Part shown: positions 1 to 7,320 of the stretch, one piece after another
How positions within the stretch are numbered: the stretch's first letter is position 1
Layout: each line of letters starts with the position of its first letter
DNA from: JAGLTZ01 sp964637695
GTDB lineage: Bacteria > Blakebacterota > Blakebacteria > Blakebacterales > Blakebacteraceae
Assembly: GCA_964637695.1 (NCBI GenBank)
Contig: CAZWVF010000012.1
Span: forward strand, 1-55,614
Length of the DNA stretch: 55,614 nt
Direction: 5' to 3'
The notes under the pieces: generated by a model
What the model saw: the letters and a program-made list of their open reading frames with translations, nothing else
Told to the model about the DNA's origin: nothing
The model's database searches: none
Made by a program: the position numbers and the translations under genes

Positions 1-1
1 G

Positions 2-328
2 AGCAGCCAGGGACGCCTGCAGCGGCTGCAGCAGGCCATGCAACGCCTGGAGGAGGCCGAACAAAAAGCCCGGACAGCCCAGGCCCATCAGATATCTTGA
101 TCAGAGTCAATGGAACGTAAACTGTTAACCAGGCGGGGACGGGCTGTTTATCGACAACGCGGCTCGACCGTGGAGCCGGTGTTCGGACAGATGAGTAATC
201 GAGGATTGAACCGTTTTGTGATGCGTGGACGGGAAAAGGTGGGGATGGAGTGGTCACTGTGGTCTACGACCCACGATATCCTCAAGCTGTGGCGGTCCGG
301 CTATGCGCCGGATCCCGCCGGATGGTAG
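2..328 (+). pseudogene. Transposase remnant (IS1182-like DDE, C-terminal part)
   Basis: The segment from 110 reads as the C-terminal end of a DDE transposase of the IS1182-like group: it contains VEPVFGQ, a conserved RGLNRF..RG stretch, and an EWSLWSTTHDILKLW ending. Upstream in the same frame (2-97) is a glutamine- and glutamate-rich helical stretch like the linker of these transposases, followed by a TGA at 98-100. Most of the catalytic domain expected between linker and tail is absent. The gene is therefore either cut by the window edge and interrupted by a stop, or internally deleted. It cannot encode an active enzyme as it stands. The element's terminal inverted repeat could not be identified. 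Confidence 0.7.
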
Positions 329-796
329 GAAAGGTACTCAGGATTGGTCTGTCATCATTTCTTTGAGTTGAAAAAGCCCGAATCTCTGTCATAATCAGCC
401 GCAGATTCAGAAATCAGGTTGCATGACCTTTGATCACCCTGTAGTTGGAAGGTTTGCTGGACAGGTTCTTATATTATCAGATACCTCCCGGCGCTGGTTT
501 TCTTGCTCGCCCATTGTTTGCCACCTTTGATGTATGTATCCCCGTCAGTTTCCCCATCAGCTCAAGTAGCCACCCTATTGCCTTCTCATAGAAGGCAATG
601 CGTCGGCTTGATTCTTGACGTAGTTTATCTGTAATATTCCAATCAGAGTTTCGCCAAGAATTCGCCTTGCGCTCTTGTTCCAAGGGCAAGCACCATGTTG
701 TACCGTTCTTGAACCCCGGTCGAGTGGGTTCGAATGAAATCGATGCGTAGGATTCGTCGTGGTCGATCTCGTACGATGGAACTTCCGGAGGATTGA
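329..796. other. Intergenic region, no gene supported
   Basis: No convincing gene lies between the transposase remnant and the sce7726 gene. A 112-codon minus-strand frame (477-815) crosses into the sce7726 start and resembles no family I know. A perfect hairpin lies at 577-599. A possible but weak promoter for the downstream gene is TTGATT at 608-613 and TAATAT at 632-637, spaced 18 bases apart, about 150 bases before the start codon. An ATG-containing reading frame ending in the TGA at 794-796, directly before the sce7726 ATG, could be a short leader peptide, but nothing else supports it. Confidence 0.4.
577..599. repeat. Perfect 10-bp inverted repeat (hairpin)
   Basis: ATTGCCTTCT and AGAAGGCAAT are separated by a three-base CAT loop. 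There is no T-run on either side, so it is not a standard rho-independent terminator. It could be an operator, an mRNA hairpin ahead of sce7726, or a scar of an inserted element. Confidence 0.45.
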
Positions 797-1387
797 ATGA
801 GCAAGGCCAGATCAATGTACGGTGACGTTGAGGTTCGGCCGATTCTAAGGCAACACATACTTACTGAGAATACCTCCGAGGTCGAGACAACCGTCTTGGA
901 AGAACTTGGACTGTGCAGGGGACAGTCCCGGGTCGATCTGGTCGCAGTGAATGGAATCATGCACGGCTTCGAGATAAAGTCGGACAGAGACAGCCTCCGC
1001 CGACTCCAGAATCAGGTTGGTTTCTATAGCGGCGTGTTTGATTGCGCTACTGTCGTCGTTGGCAAGCACCACTTGACGAAGACGATAGATATCGTTCCTA
1101 GTTGGTGGGGTGTCCTTCTAATTCTGGCAAGCCCCAGTGGACCACGCATTGAGATAATGCGTCGTGGGAAAAACAATCCAAAGAGAGATCCCCGCTCCCT
1201 AGTTGAACTCCTGTGGCGCGATGAAGCAATTGCCCTTCTGGATCAGCGCGACGCATCCAGAGGAATACGTAGCAAGCCACGCAGTGTCATCTGGGACAGG
1301 GTTTGCGAGCATTTCGACGTAGACGAAATCGCTGCTGAAGTCAGAGCCAGACTCAAGACCAGGGCAGCGCATCTAATTGTTCGATGA
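797..1387 (+). CDS. sce7726 family protein, PD-(D/E)XK nuclease-like
   Basis: This 196-residue protein matches the sce7726 family in its central block: SRVDLVAVNG followed by HGFEIKSDRDSL and LxNQVGFYSGVFD. D47 with E59-x-K61 fits the D...(D/E)XK signature of restriction-endonuclease-fold nucleases, so a nucleic-acid cleaving role is inferred; the family has no firmly established function that I know of. The start is well supported: GGAGG at 787-791 sits five bases before the ATG. The gene's 3' end overlaps the 3' end of the convergent Beta-family gene by 35 bp. sce7726 and Beta-family (sce7725) genes commonly occur as neighbours, which supports both identifications. Confidence 0.75.
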   Translation: MSKARSMYGDVEVRPILRQHILTENTSEVETTVLEELGLCRGQSRVDLVAVNGIMHGFEIKSDRDSLRRLQNQVGFYSGVFDCATVVVGKHHLTKTIDIVPSWWGVLLILASPSGPRIEIMRRGKNNPKRDPRSLVELLWRDEAIALLDQRDASRGIRSKPRSVIWDRVCEHFDVDEIAAEVRARLKTRAAHLIVR

Positions 1388-2411
1388 CCGATGTGATGTG
1401 GTGGATTGTTCCTAGACGACGCCAGACGTCCGATGAGCCGAGGCGATCAGCCCCGTTAGCCGAAGCCATAACGGATTCGCAACCCGTGCAGTGATCTTCC
1501 CCGTGAAAATGAGATCTCAGCCCCCCTCTCACTAGTAGTTCAGCCAGACGCGGGAATTGCTCTTTTAAAGGGGTAATTTTATTGCTTTCTCCTTTGATAA
1601 TGAGCCACTCGTCGGATGAGGCGTACCGTACAGAAGCGGAAACCGGCATATACTGAGGATCAAATCCCTCGACACCCGCTGTGTTCTGGATGGCGTAATC
1701 GCTATAGGCCGGCAGTCGCGGAAGATCCGCTCTCCTTGCATGGAGGCTGTCACGCCAAGAAACCCAGTCGACTCTATCGAGGAGCGCATGCGAGTTCCTT
1801 CCCACACGTCCAATGCCAGGCGGGAATCCACATGCTGACAGGGTAATGGTCCGCCAGTCTCGGTGATTGGGCAACTCTGCCAGAAACGCATGTGTGAGGG
1901 CAGAGACACCATGAAATACAAAATCGCTCACATCGCCTAAGTCTACAATTAGGTCTATTTCTCCGGCGTCAAGAGCATGGTGCTCCATGAACGCGAGGAG
2001 GTCTGGAACTAGATTGCCACCCTCAAATTCCGATCGGGTCAACCGAAGTCCGATCCCATTCGATCTGTTGTTCATGACTGCTTCAACGTCAGCAGTTCTG
2101 GATATCCCGGTGACCGGTGTGAACTCTATTCCCTCTGTCGTGGCCATTTGGAACACCTCAGCAGCCGCACTGGTGCCATCGGGCGCTAACTCGCGTGTAT
2201 CAATGAAGCAGCGCTGATAGGGTCTGACACTACTTGCTAGGCCTTTAAAGGCTGTATTAAGGTGCTCTCGAACGCCTTTATCTTTCCTTTCTACTATTTC
2301 AAGTAACGGAGTGATTCGCGGTAAAAACGTCTCTGAAATGGCCTGGAGAGCCGCCTTCTCGCCACGCTTGACCTTTAAAACCGGCATGTAGTGATGGGGG
2401 CCGAAGGTCAT
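1353..2411 (-). CDS. Beta family protein (sce7725-like)
   Basis: The 352-residue protein begins with HHYMPVLKVKRGEKAAL and RITPLLEIVERK, the N-terminal signature of the Beta_protein family (named after a phage beta protein; function unknown). Later features typical of the family are the hydrophobic strand DLIVDLGDV near residue 155 and a C-terminal region rich in Ser, His and Cys (SHFHGEDHCTGC). Alternating strands and helices suggest a TIM-barrel-like fold, but this is inference. It is the last gene of the metalloprotease-PIN-Beta operon, starting only three bases after the PIN stop codon. Its tail overlaps the sce7726 gene on the other strand. Confidence 0.72.
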   Translation of the reverse strand: MTFGPHHYMPVLKVKRGEKAALQAISETFLPRITPLLEIVERKDKGVREHLNTAFKGLASSVRPYQRCFIDTRELAPDGTSAAAEVFQMATTEGIEFTPVTGISRTADVEAVMNNRSNGIGLRLTRSEFEGGNLVPDLLAFMEHHALDAGEIDLIVDLGDVSDFVFHGVSALTHAFLAELPNHRDWRTITLSACGFPPGIGRVGRNSHALLDRVDWVSWRDSLHARRADLPRLPAYSDYAIQNTAGVEGFDPQYMPVSASVRYASSDEWLIIKGESNKITPLKEQFPRLAELLVRGGLRSHFHGEDHCTGCESVMASANGADRLGSSDVWRRLGTIHHITSVIEQLDALPWS

Positions 2412-2414
2412 CTG

Positions 2415-3020
2415 TTACCTCTCTTCCAGTGGATCCCATAGAATCAGCGGATCGAGTGTTTCAACAGAGTCATGGTAGTATGAAAGAAGTGCTGCCCGTG
2501 GATCATCGTTTCCTTCTGAGAAACACGCTCGAAGCATCTTGTCCATGGTGACCGCTGCATAGACGCGCTTCCGAATCTGATCTGGTCCTAACTCATCGCA
2601 TAAGCGAATCATTATGGCCTCGAGAATGATAATTCGACCTTCCAGCGCAATCGTATACTCGGCAACGTCTTTCAGAGCAGTGAGAGCGTGCTTATCTCCA
2701 GTCGCCACTAGCGAGCCCTCTTCGGCCGCTGCTGCGAAGATCAGGGCTTCACCAGGATCGATGGCCGGTATCTGAGTCAGTCTGTCAAGCCAGGTCTCAT
2801 TTTCAGAGTCAATTATGGGTAGTGATTCAGCAATTGGAGCAATCTGATCACATACCTCCTTACCGTAGAGATCTGGCAAACTTCCCCTCCTCAACATATG
2901 GGGCAGAGCAGGAAGCCTACCACAGTCAGATAACTGGACATCGAGTAATCTAAGTGCCTCGGTTAGCAATTCACCGACTGCTAGTTTGCAAAAGAAGTCT
3001 GTGTCAATCAGCAGACGCAT
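2415..3020 (-). CDS. PIN-domain protein (putative ribonuclease/toxin)
   Basis: With the start at 3020, this 201-residue protein opens with MRLLIDTDFF. It carries the PIN acidic residues: D6/D8 in the first strand, E91 in DPGEALIFA, and D109 in VATGDKHAL. PIN domains are Mg-dependent RNases and are often toxins. The open frame extends upstream to 3092, but the ATG at 3020 places the first PIN strand at the N-terminus. It overlaps the stop of the metalloprotease gene by 17 bp, indicating translational coupling. Pairing of an ImmA/IrrE-type protease with a downstream PIN protein is a known toxin-antitoxin-like layout. About 90 residues beyond the last PIN acid are unassigned. Confidence 0.72.
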   Translation of the reverse strand: MRLLIDTDFFCKLAVGELLTEALRLLDVQLSDCGRLPALPHMLRRGSLPDLYGKEVCDQIAPIAESLPIIDSENETWLDRLTQIPAIDPGEALIFAAAAEEGSLVATGDKHALTALKDVAEYTIALEGRIIILEAIMIRLCDELGPDQIRKRVYAAVTMDKMLRACFSEGNDDPRAALLSYYHDSVETLDPLILWDPLEER

Positions 3021-4008
3021 CAGACTCAGGATCACCATATACACAACGAAGTAGTGCACGATCACTTTCTGAGGCAATAGTGAGATCGGCATAGCGGTCG
3101 AAGTGCTGGCGGAGCAGCCGCCGCGCCCCGGATGCTCTATATAATGCCTTTACTGCCATCGAAGCGTTTGCATAGTCACCTGTACGGGATGCCCAAGCGA
3201 AAATAATGGCGCCAGCATTCACGCCGCTCTCGGCTTCGACCTCTGCCGCCTTCTCCGCCAGTTCTCTGAAGTCCCCGGCATCCACCTTTGGTATCTCGTT
3301 GGCTCCTGCAAGAGTGTGAGTGGCATATTGATCCGCTGATAGTTCTATGTCAGATTCGTCTGGGATTTCTTCCTCATCGACAACCGGTTGGTCGGGCAAG
3401 CAGTCCCCGGCCACGATGTGGCCTGCCTCATGGGCAACACGGAAGGCCACTCGCCCCGGTTCGTCGTGCTTGTAACCGAGGACGATTACAGGCCGGTCCT
3501 CGACGATGCAAGCAAGCCCCTGGAAGTTCGGGGTAGGTAATAAATCGATTGGCACTACAGGTATTCCGCGCTGCCAGAGATCCCCGAGGAGGTCATCCAA
3601 ACTGACAACGGGGCTGTCACGGGTGATCATATTGCGCCACTCAATGCCATCTGCAGGAGGTGTCGAAGGGCTAGGAGCAGACTCGTTGAGGCTCCGGCAA
3701 ACGGCTCCGGCTATGCTCATGGCAGCATGAATAGCAGGCGCTAGTCGATCTATATCCACGTCTCGGACGCGGCGAAGTTGAGCATCGGGGTACTTCGGGG
3801 CTTGGAGGGAATGGTCAACACTTCGAATTGCTGAAAGTGACAGCCCCAAGAACCGCGCAACCCGCACCTCAATGTCTGGAAGCAGGTCGGTATTCTCGGC
3901 ACAGGACTCATCCCACCAATCTGGCAGGATAGCCGGGCGTACAAAGGTCTCCTTGAACCCTGCACGGGACAGTCGGCGTATCAGACTTATGAAGGTGTGC
4001 TCCGCCAT
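3004..4008 (-). CDS. ImmA/IrrE-type zinc metallo-endopeptidase
   Basis: The 334-residue protein carries HEAGH at 193-197 with a downstream acidic ligand in ELSADQYA (E222), the zinc site of the ImmA/IrrE (COG2856-like) family. These peptidases cleave repressors or act as regulatory partners of toxin genes and phage-like elements. The N-terminus (about residues 1-75, with PDWW and RVARFLGLSLSAI) looks like a degenerate HTH region, so DNA binding is possible but unproven. AGGAG lies six bases before the ATG. It is first in a three-gene operon with the PIN and Beta genes and could act as the control or antitoxin partner. Its promoter should lie in the AT-rich stretch beyond 4009. Confidence 0.8.
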   Translation of the reverse strand: MAEHTFISLIRRLSRAGFKETFVRPAILPDWWDESCAENTDLLPDIEVRVARFLGLSLSAIRSVDHSLQAPKYPDAQLRRVRDVDIDRLAPAIHAAMSIAGAVCRSLNESAPSPSTPPADGIEWRNMITRDSPVVSLDDLLGDLWQRGIPVVPIDLLPTPNFQGLACIVEDRPVIVLGYKHDEPGRVAFRVAHEAGHIVAGDCLPDQPVVDEEEIPDESDIELSADQYATHTLAGANEIPKVDAGDFRELAEKAAEVEAESGVNAGAIIFAWASRTGDYANASMAVKALYRASGARRLLRQHFDRYADLTIASESDRALLRCVYGDPESDASAD

Positions 4009-4456
4009 CTTTCTGCTCCTAGGCTTAAACCGCCCCTCGATCCCTCCACGTCTTTGGACTCAAGAACTGCATCGGGAGGGCTGGAAGATACTCTTCATGG
4101 TTTTCTGCCCTCAGGTCGGATGCGAATCAGTTTACCGTCACCTGATAATATTAACGAATCCTGACACCTTACTGTTGTACTCCCGAAAAAGTCCGTCCTC
4201 TTTGAATTGTAATAAATTACGTGTTTTTTATCTCCGTTATTTCAAGCTCCCATAAAACATCGTGAAGAATCAGATGACGATTTGCGTGCGGTACTGAAAT
4301 AACCCTGCGCGTTATGTGCTCTATTTGGACGGATTACGACTCAGCCGGAAAATTATTTTTTTCTATCGATCAAGATCTATGTTGCCCAACCAATCACGTG
4401 CATGTTCCATCCTATCAGATGCTCTTTCAGCTTTCACTTAAACTGGGAGAGTATCC
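4009..4456. other. AT-rich divergent intergenic region
   Basis: This 448-base region separates the minus-strand protease operon from the plus-strand excisionase-integrase pair and should hold both promoters. It is visibly more AT-rich than its surroundings from about 4130, with T-runs near 4220 and 4355. No promoter pair has both good hexamers and good spacing. The best minus-strand candidate is a TATTAT-like -10 at about 4147-4152 without a good -35. No gene, tRNA fragment or clear repeat was seen. Confidence 0.4.
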
Positions 4457-4708
4457 ATGAACGATTTAGAATCCTACCTTTTTACAGCAGAGGAAACCTC
4501 ACACTACCTCAGCATCTCCGTTTCAACATTCCGACGGATTGTCGGGCGCGGGCACATACCCAAAGTTTCTATAACTGGAGATGAGGGGGCTGCTGTCCGC
4601 TACCGTCTGGATGATGTCAGGGGATACGCGGAGCAGAGACTGGAATCCTCACCTGAAGACAAGTCCAGCGCTCAGGATCCTGACCATCCTGAGAAGGCCA
4701 GTCAGTGA
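4457..4708 (+). CDS. Excisionase-like helix-turn-helix protein
   Basis: This 83-residue protein has the HTH_17/excisionase pattern: FTAEETSHYLSISVSTFRRIV places the helix-turn-helix at about residues 9-30, followed by a wing with VRYRLDDVRGY. Such proteins bind element ends and steer the integrase toward excision, or regulate it. GGGAGAG lies eight bases before the ATG. Its stop codon overlaps the GTG that most likely starts the integrase (4705), so the two are co-translated. The hydrophilic C-terminal tail (about residues 60-83) is not conserved in any family I recognise. Confidence 0.7.
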   Translation: MNDLESYLFTAEETSHYLSISVSTFRRIVGRGHIPKVSITGDEGAAVRYRLDDVRGYAEQRLESSPEDKSSAQDPDHPEKASQ

Positions 4709-5628
4709 ATGTCAGGAGACTGAAAAAAGAAGACTATTGGGCAACGGTCCCTCCTGCACCAGGTAGCCCAACCGACAACGGTTCTTACTGGAAGGGTCTG
4801 CTACAGCACTTCTACGAGAAGGATTGACCGGAATACCTACAGCAGGAGTACAGCAGCCTTCGGGGTGACATTGGTCGGCTGACCGTGACTTTGTACCAGT
4901 GTCTGACCATGTGGGGGATTGAAAAAGACCTGTCCTCGATCAACAGCTATCTCCGCAAGGTGAAGGTGGCCTACCAGTTTGCAATCGATCGGGGTTACTT
5001 GAATGGTGAAAACCCGGCCACCCAGGTTGCAAGGTTTCGTGTAGATAAACCATCACAGCCCTATTGTTTCTCAACTGATGGAATTCAAGCCATCTTGAAA
5101 GCCATCCCTGCAACCTATCACCCGATCATCCGGTTTGCTCTGGTAACCGGGCTGCGCCGGGGTGAGTGCGTCCGGTTGAAGTGGGACGACATTCAGAAAG
5201 GCAATATGAGGATTATGGGTAAGGGCAGTGGTAGGAGTCGGGAGAGTAAGCCCAAGATCGCTTGGCTGCCGCTGTCAGATCAGGCCATGAGGATTCTAGG
5301 CGAGATACCCCGGACAGGTGAGTACATCGAGGGGCCGTTTCCCTTTATGCCGATGGCGATAACCAGGGCTTTCAGCCGGGCGAAGATAACGGCAAAGGTC
5401 AAGGGTGGCAGCTTCCATGCCCTCCGGGATACATTTGCAACCTGGGCATGGGAAGATGGCGCTGACCTGCTTGAAGTTTCGCAGGCTCTCCGCCACTCCA
5501 GAGTAACAGTCACCCAGGAGCACTATATACAGATGAAAGCTGAGCGGCTGCGGCCCGTTATGGATCGGGCGCGGGTTGTCAATGTTCCAGGGGATCAGCC
5601 AGAGTTAAAGGTGCACAAGAGTACATAA
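4705..5628 (+). pseudogene. Tyrosine recombinase/integrase interrupted by in-frame TGA
   Basis: The catalytic domain is complete. Numbering from the GTG at 4885 it has R91 in TGLRRGE, a lysine region at 122-124, H178-x-x-R181, H204 and nucleophile Y214 in EHY. The SAM-like core-binding domain precedes it (SINSYLRKVKVAYQFAIDRGYL). The same frame continues upstream to a GTG at 4705 that overlaps the excisionase stop, but a TGA at 4825-4827 breaks it after 40 codons; the next residues (PEYLQQEYSS) read like ordinary integrase sequence. A TGG to TGA change is the simplest explanation. A truncated protein from the internal GTG at 4885 would keep the catalytic domain but lack the arm-binding part. 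This enzyme probably inserted the island at tRNA-Ala. Confidence 0.72.
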
Positions 5629-5675
5629 TTTGTCCCCCTCCTGTCCCCAATACCCTTTAGTGGGATTTCTACGAA

Positions 5676-5706
5676 AAGGGGCAATTTCCGTAATTGATTG
5701 CCCCTT
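5676..5706 (-). terminator. Rho-independent terminator of tRNA-Ala
   Basis: AAGGGGCAAT (5676-5685) pairs perfectly with ATTGCCCCTT (5697-5706) around an 11-base loop. On the minus strand it starts 12 bases after the tRNA CCA end and is followed by TTTT, as expected for a tRNA terminator. Confidence 0.65.
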
Positions 5707-5718
5707 CATTGCTTACAC

Positions 5719-5794
5719 TGGTGGAGCTGAGGGGGGTCGAACCCCTGACCTCATGACTGCCAGTCATGCGCTCTCCCAACTGAGCTACAGCCCC
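5719..5794 (-). tRNA. tRNA-Ala (anticodon GGC)
   Basis: The minus strand folds as a canonical 76-nt tRNA. The acceptor stem is GGGGCTG/CAGCTCC with one G-U pair, the D-arm is GCTC...GAGC, the anticodon stem is CATGA/TCATG around loop CTGGCAG, and the T-arm is AGGGG-TTCGACC-CCCCT. The anticodon GGC reads alanine GCC/GCU codons. The discriminator is A, and the CCA end is encoded in the DNA. Its 3' end faces the integrase, marking it as the insertion site of the island. Confidence 0.95.
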
Positions 5795-5926
5795 ACGATT
5801 TCGTACTTCGACTACACGAAGATGGTGTTGAGACAGCCACGGTCAAGTCTTATGTCGATCCACTTTGCCGGATGTGAACAACAATACAGGTGGCACGTAG
5901 TATATTTAGAGGAGGTGACAGGAGCC

Positions 5927-6067
5927 ATGAAAAGGCAGATTAGATATTTCTGGTGGGCGATTGCAGCCGGTGGAATTGCAGCAGCAACTGGCATTGGAGC
6001 CCTGATCAGGGATATGATTCGTATGCGACGCTGGCGGATCAACCACGAGCCTGGACCGATAGCCTGA
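5927..6067 (+). CDS. Small single-pass membrane protein, 46 aa
   Basis: This short frame is preceded by AGAGGAGGTGA (5908-5918), a near-perfect ribosome-binding site eight to nine bases before the ATG. The product has a hydrophobic segment at about residues 8-27 (FWWAIAAGGIAAATGIGALI) followed by an Arg-rich stretch, consistent with one membrane span and a cytoplasmic basic tail. No family is recognised. It lies between the tRNA and the GH99-like lipoprotein gene, 13 bases before that gene, so the two may be co-transcribed. Confidence 0.5.
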   Translation: MKRQIRYFWWAIAAGGIAAATGIGALIRDMIRMRRWRINHEPGPIA

Positions 6068-6080
6068 ATCCGGAGGCAGT

Positions 6081-7298
6081 TTGACATCTCTAACAGGGCG
6101 CATGAGGAGTGCATCGATTTCTGCCCACTTCTTTTACGTGCTGATCGGGAGCATCCTTCTGATTGCCGGATGCGGTGGGACAGGTCCCTCCGATAGCAGG
6201 GATCCGGGCAGCAATCTGAACTGGGCCGGCAGTTACGTCCGTTCGCGTCTGATTCCCTATCAGGAGCCGGAGCTGGGGGAGTACTCCAGCAGGTCGGCGA
6301 CAATCATTCAGCAGCATGTTGCCTGGGCTCAGGAAGCTCAGATCGATTTCTTTGCAGTCAGTTGGCGCGGATACGATACCTACGGGCACACTACGCTGAC
6401 CGACCATCTCCTGACCGAGCCCTCTTTCGATGCGATGCAGTGGTGTATCCTGTATGAAACGCCTTTGGTCCTGGCCGGAGATCCGGAAGCATCCGCGATT
6501 AATCTTACACTGGCCGCTCGAGACACTCTTTTAAGTCACCTGCTCGATTTCCAGTCCGGTTTCTTCTCGATGTCCAATTACCTGCATATAGACGGCAAAC
6601 CGGTGATTATCCTGCGACAGAGCCGGAGGATAGTCGGTGATCCGTGGACTGCACTCAATGCGGTCAGGCAGGCCTACTCGGATTCAACAGGGGGAGAGAC
6701 GTATTATCTGATAGGTGATGAAGCCGTGTGGGGCTCGATCTCCATCCCCAATACTGACCGCATCAGAGCGATGGATGCCATTACCGGCCTCGATCTTGGT
6801 CTGCTTGCCCAGCACGACGGCTACCCTCAGGCCACAGGCTTCATAAATGATCTTTCGACACTCTGGCAGACCTATGCGGCGGCCTCTCAGGGCCTTGAAA
6901 CAACCGTGCCTCTTTTCCCGATGGTATGGCCTGGCTTCAACGACGCCTCCTCCTCACAGATTTCACACCCGGTGATCGCCCGCGAAATGTCAACCGGGAC
7001 GACGCAGGGTGGAACCACATATGAGCAGATATGGAATGTTGCGATCGGCAATACTGGTGATCCTGCAGTTGTGCTGCTGAACTCATTCAATGCCTGGCGG
7101 CACGATACCCAGATCGAGCCTGTCGCCGATAATCACAACAGTCTGGGAACCGTCCTGCCGACGACAATAACCGGAGGAGTCAGGTATTTTCCCTATCTGG
7201 AGAGTTACGTGGAGGCGACGGCCGCCAACAAGGGCAATGTGCTGCTGGGAGCGATTTACGAGGTATGGTATGATAGTCGGCCGCCCTCCGGGTTCTAG
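6081..7298 (+). CDS. GH99-like lipoprotein, catalytic residues lost
   Basis: The protein (405 residues) begins with a lipoprotein signal peptide ending in LLIAGC. The body resembles bacterial GH99 endo-alpha-mannosidase-like domains: an early QHVAWAQEAQIDFFAVSW strand, HIDGKPVIIL, and the hallmark C-terminal block SFNAWRHDTQIEP. In active GH99 enzymes this block is NEWHEGTQIEP, with the two acting glutamates in EWHE. Here they are Ala and His, so hydrolysis by the usual mechanism is unlikely and a glycan-binding role is more plausible. The start is uncertain: TTG at 6081 has GGAGG four bases upstream, while ATG at 6102 gives a more usual signal peptide. It follows the 46-aa gene by 13 bases. 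Confidence 0.7.
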   Translation: MTSLTGRMRSASISAHFFYVLIGSILLIAGCGGTGPSDSRDPGSNLNWAGSYVRSRLIPYQEPELGEYSSRSATIIQQHVAWAQEAQIDFFAVSWRGYDTYGHTTLTDHLLTEPSFDAMQWCILYETPLVLAGDPEASAINLTLAARDTLLSHLLDFQSGFFSMSNYLHIDGKPVIILRQSRRIVGDPWTALNAVRQAYSDSTGGETYYLIGDEAVWGSISIPNTDRIRAMDAITGLDLGLLAQHDGYPQATGFINDLSTLWQTYAAASQGLETTVPLFPMVWPGFNDASSSQISHPVIAREMSTGTTQGGTTYEQIWNVAIGNTGDPAVVLLNSFNAWRHDTQIEPVADNHNSLGTVLPTTITGGVRYFPYLESYVEATAANKGNVLLGAIYEVWYDSRPPSGF

Positions 7299-7320
7299 TG
7301 TCATGTTGCGTGACAGGGCA

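Larger units (their letters stand above)
1..5718. mobile_element. Genomic island at tRNA-Ala(GGC), left end outside window
   Basis: An excisionase-like HTH gene and a tyrosine integrase lie just beyond the 3' end of a tRNA-Ala gene, the standard layout of an integrative element that uses a tRNA 3' end as attB. Cargo to the left is a four-gene accessory module plus a transposase remnant, with no housekeeping gene until after the tRNA. I could not find a second copy of the tRNA 3' end in the window, so the left attachment site is probably before base 1 or has been lost. The in-frame stop in the integrase suggests a fixed element. The right boundary is inferred from the tRNA; the left boundary is unknown. 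Confidence 0.6.

Noticed and set aside
477..815. A 112-codon minus-strand frame upstream of sce7726
   Set aside because: It overlaps the sce7726 start, has no recognisable family and no good start site.
4825..4827. Selenocysteine reading of the integrase TGA
   Set aside because: No selenoprotein family includes tyrosine recombinases and no SECIS-like hairpin follows; a TGG to TGA change is simpler.
5808..5823. CTTCG-ACTACA-CGAAG palindrome upstream of the tRNA
   Set aside because: Only a five-base stem with no supporting context; likely chance.
5630..6067. A 145-codon open frame reading across the tRNA-Ala region
   Set aside because: It runs through the tRNA gene and its terminator; only its last 46 codons, from 5927 with their own ribosome-binding site, look real.
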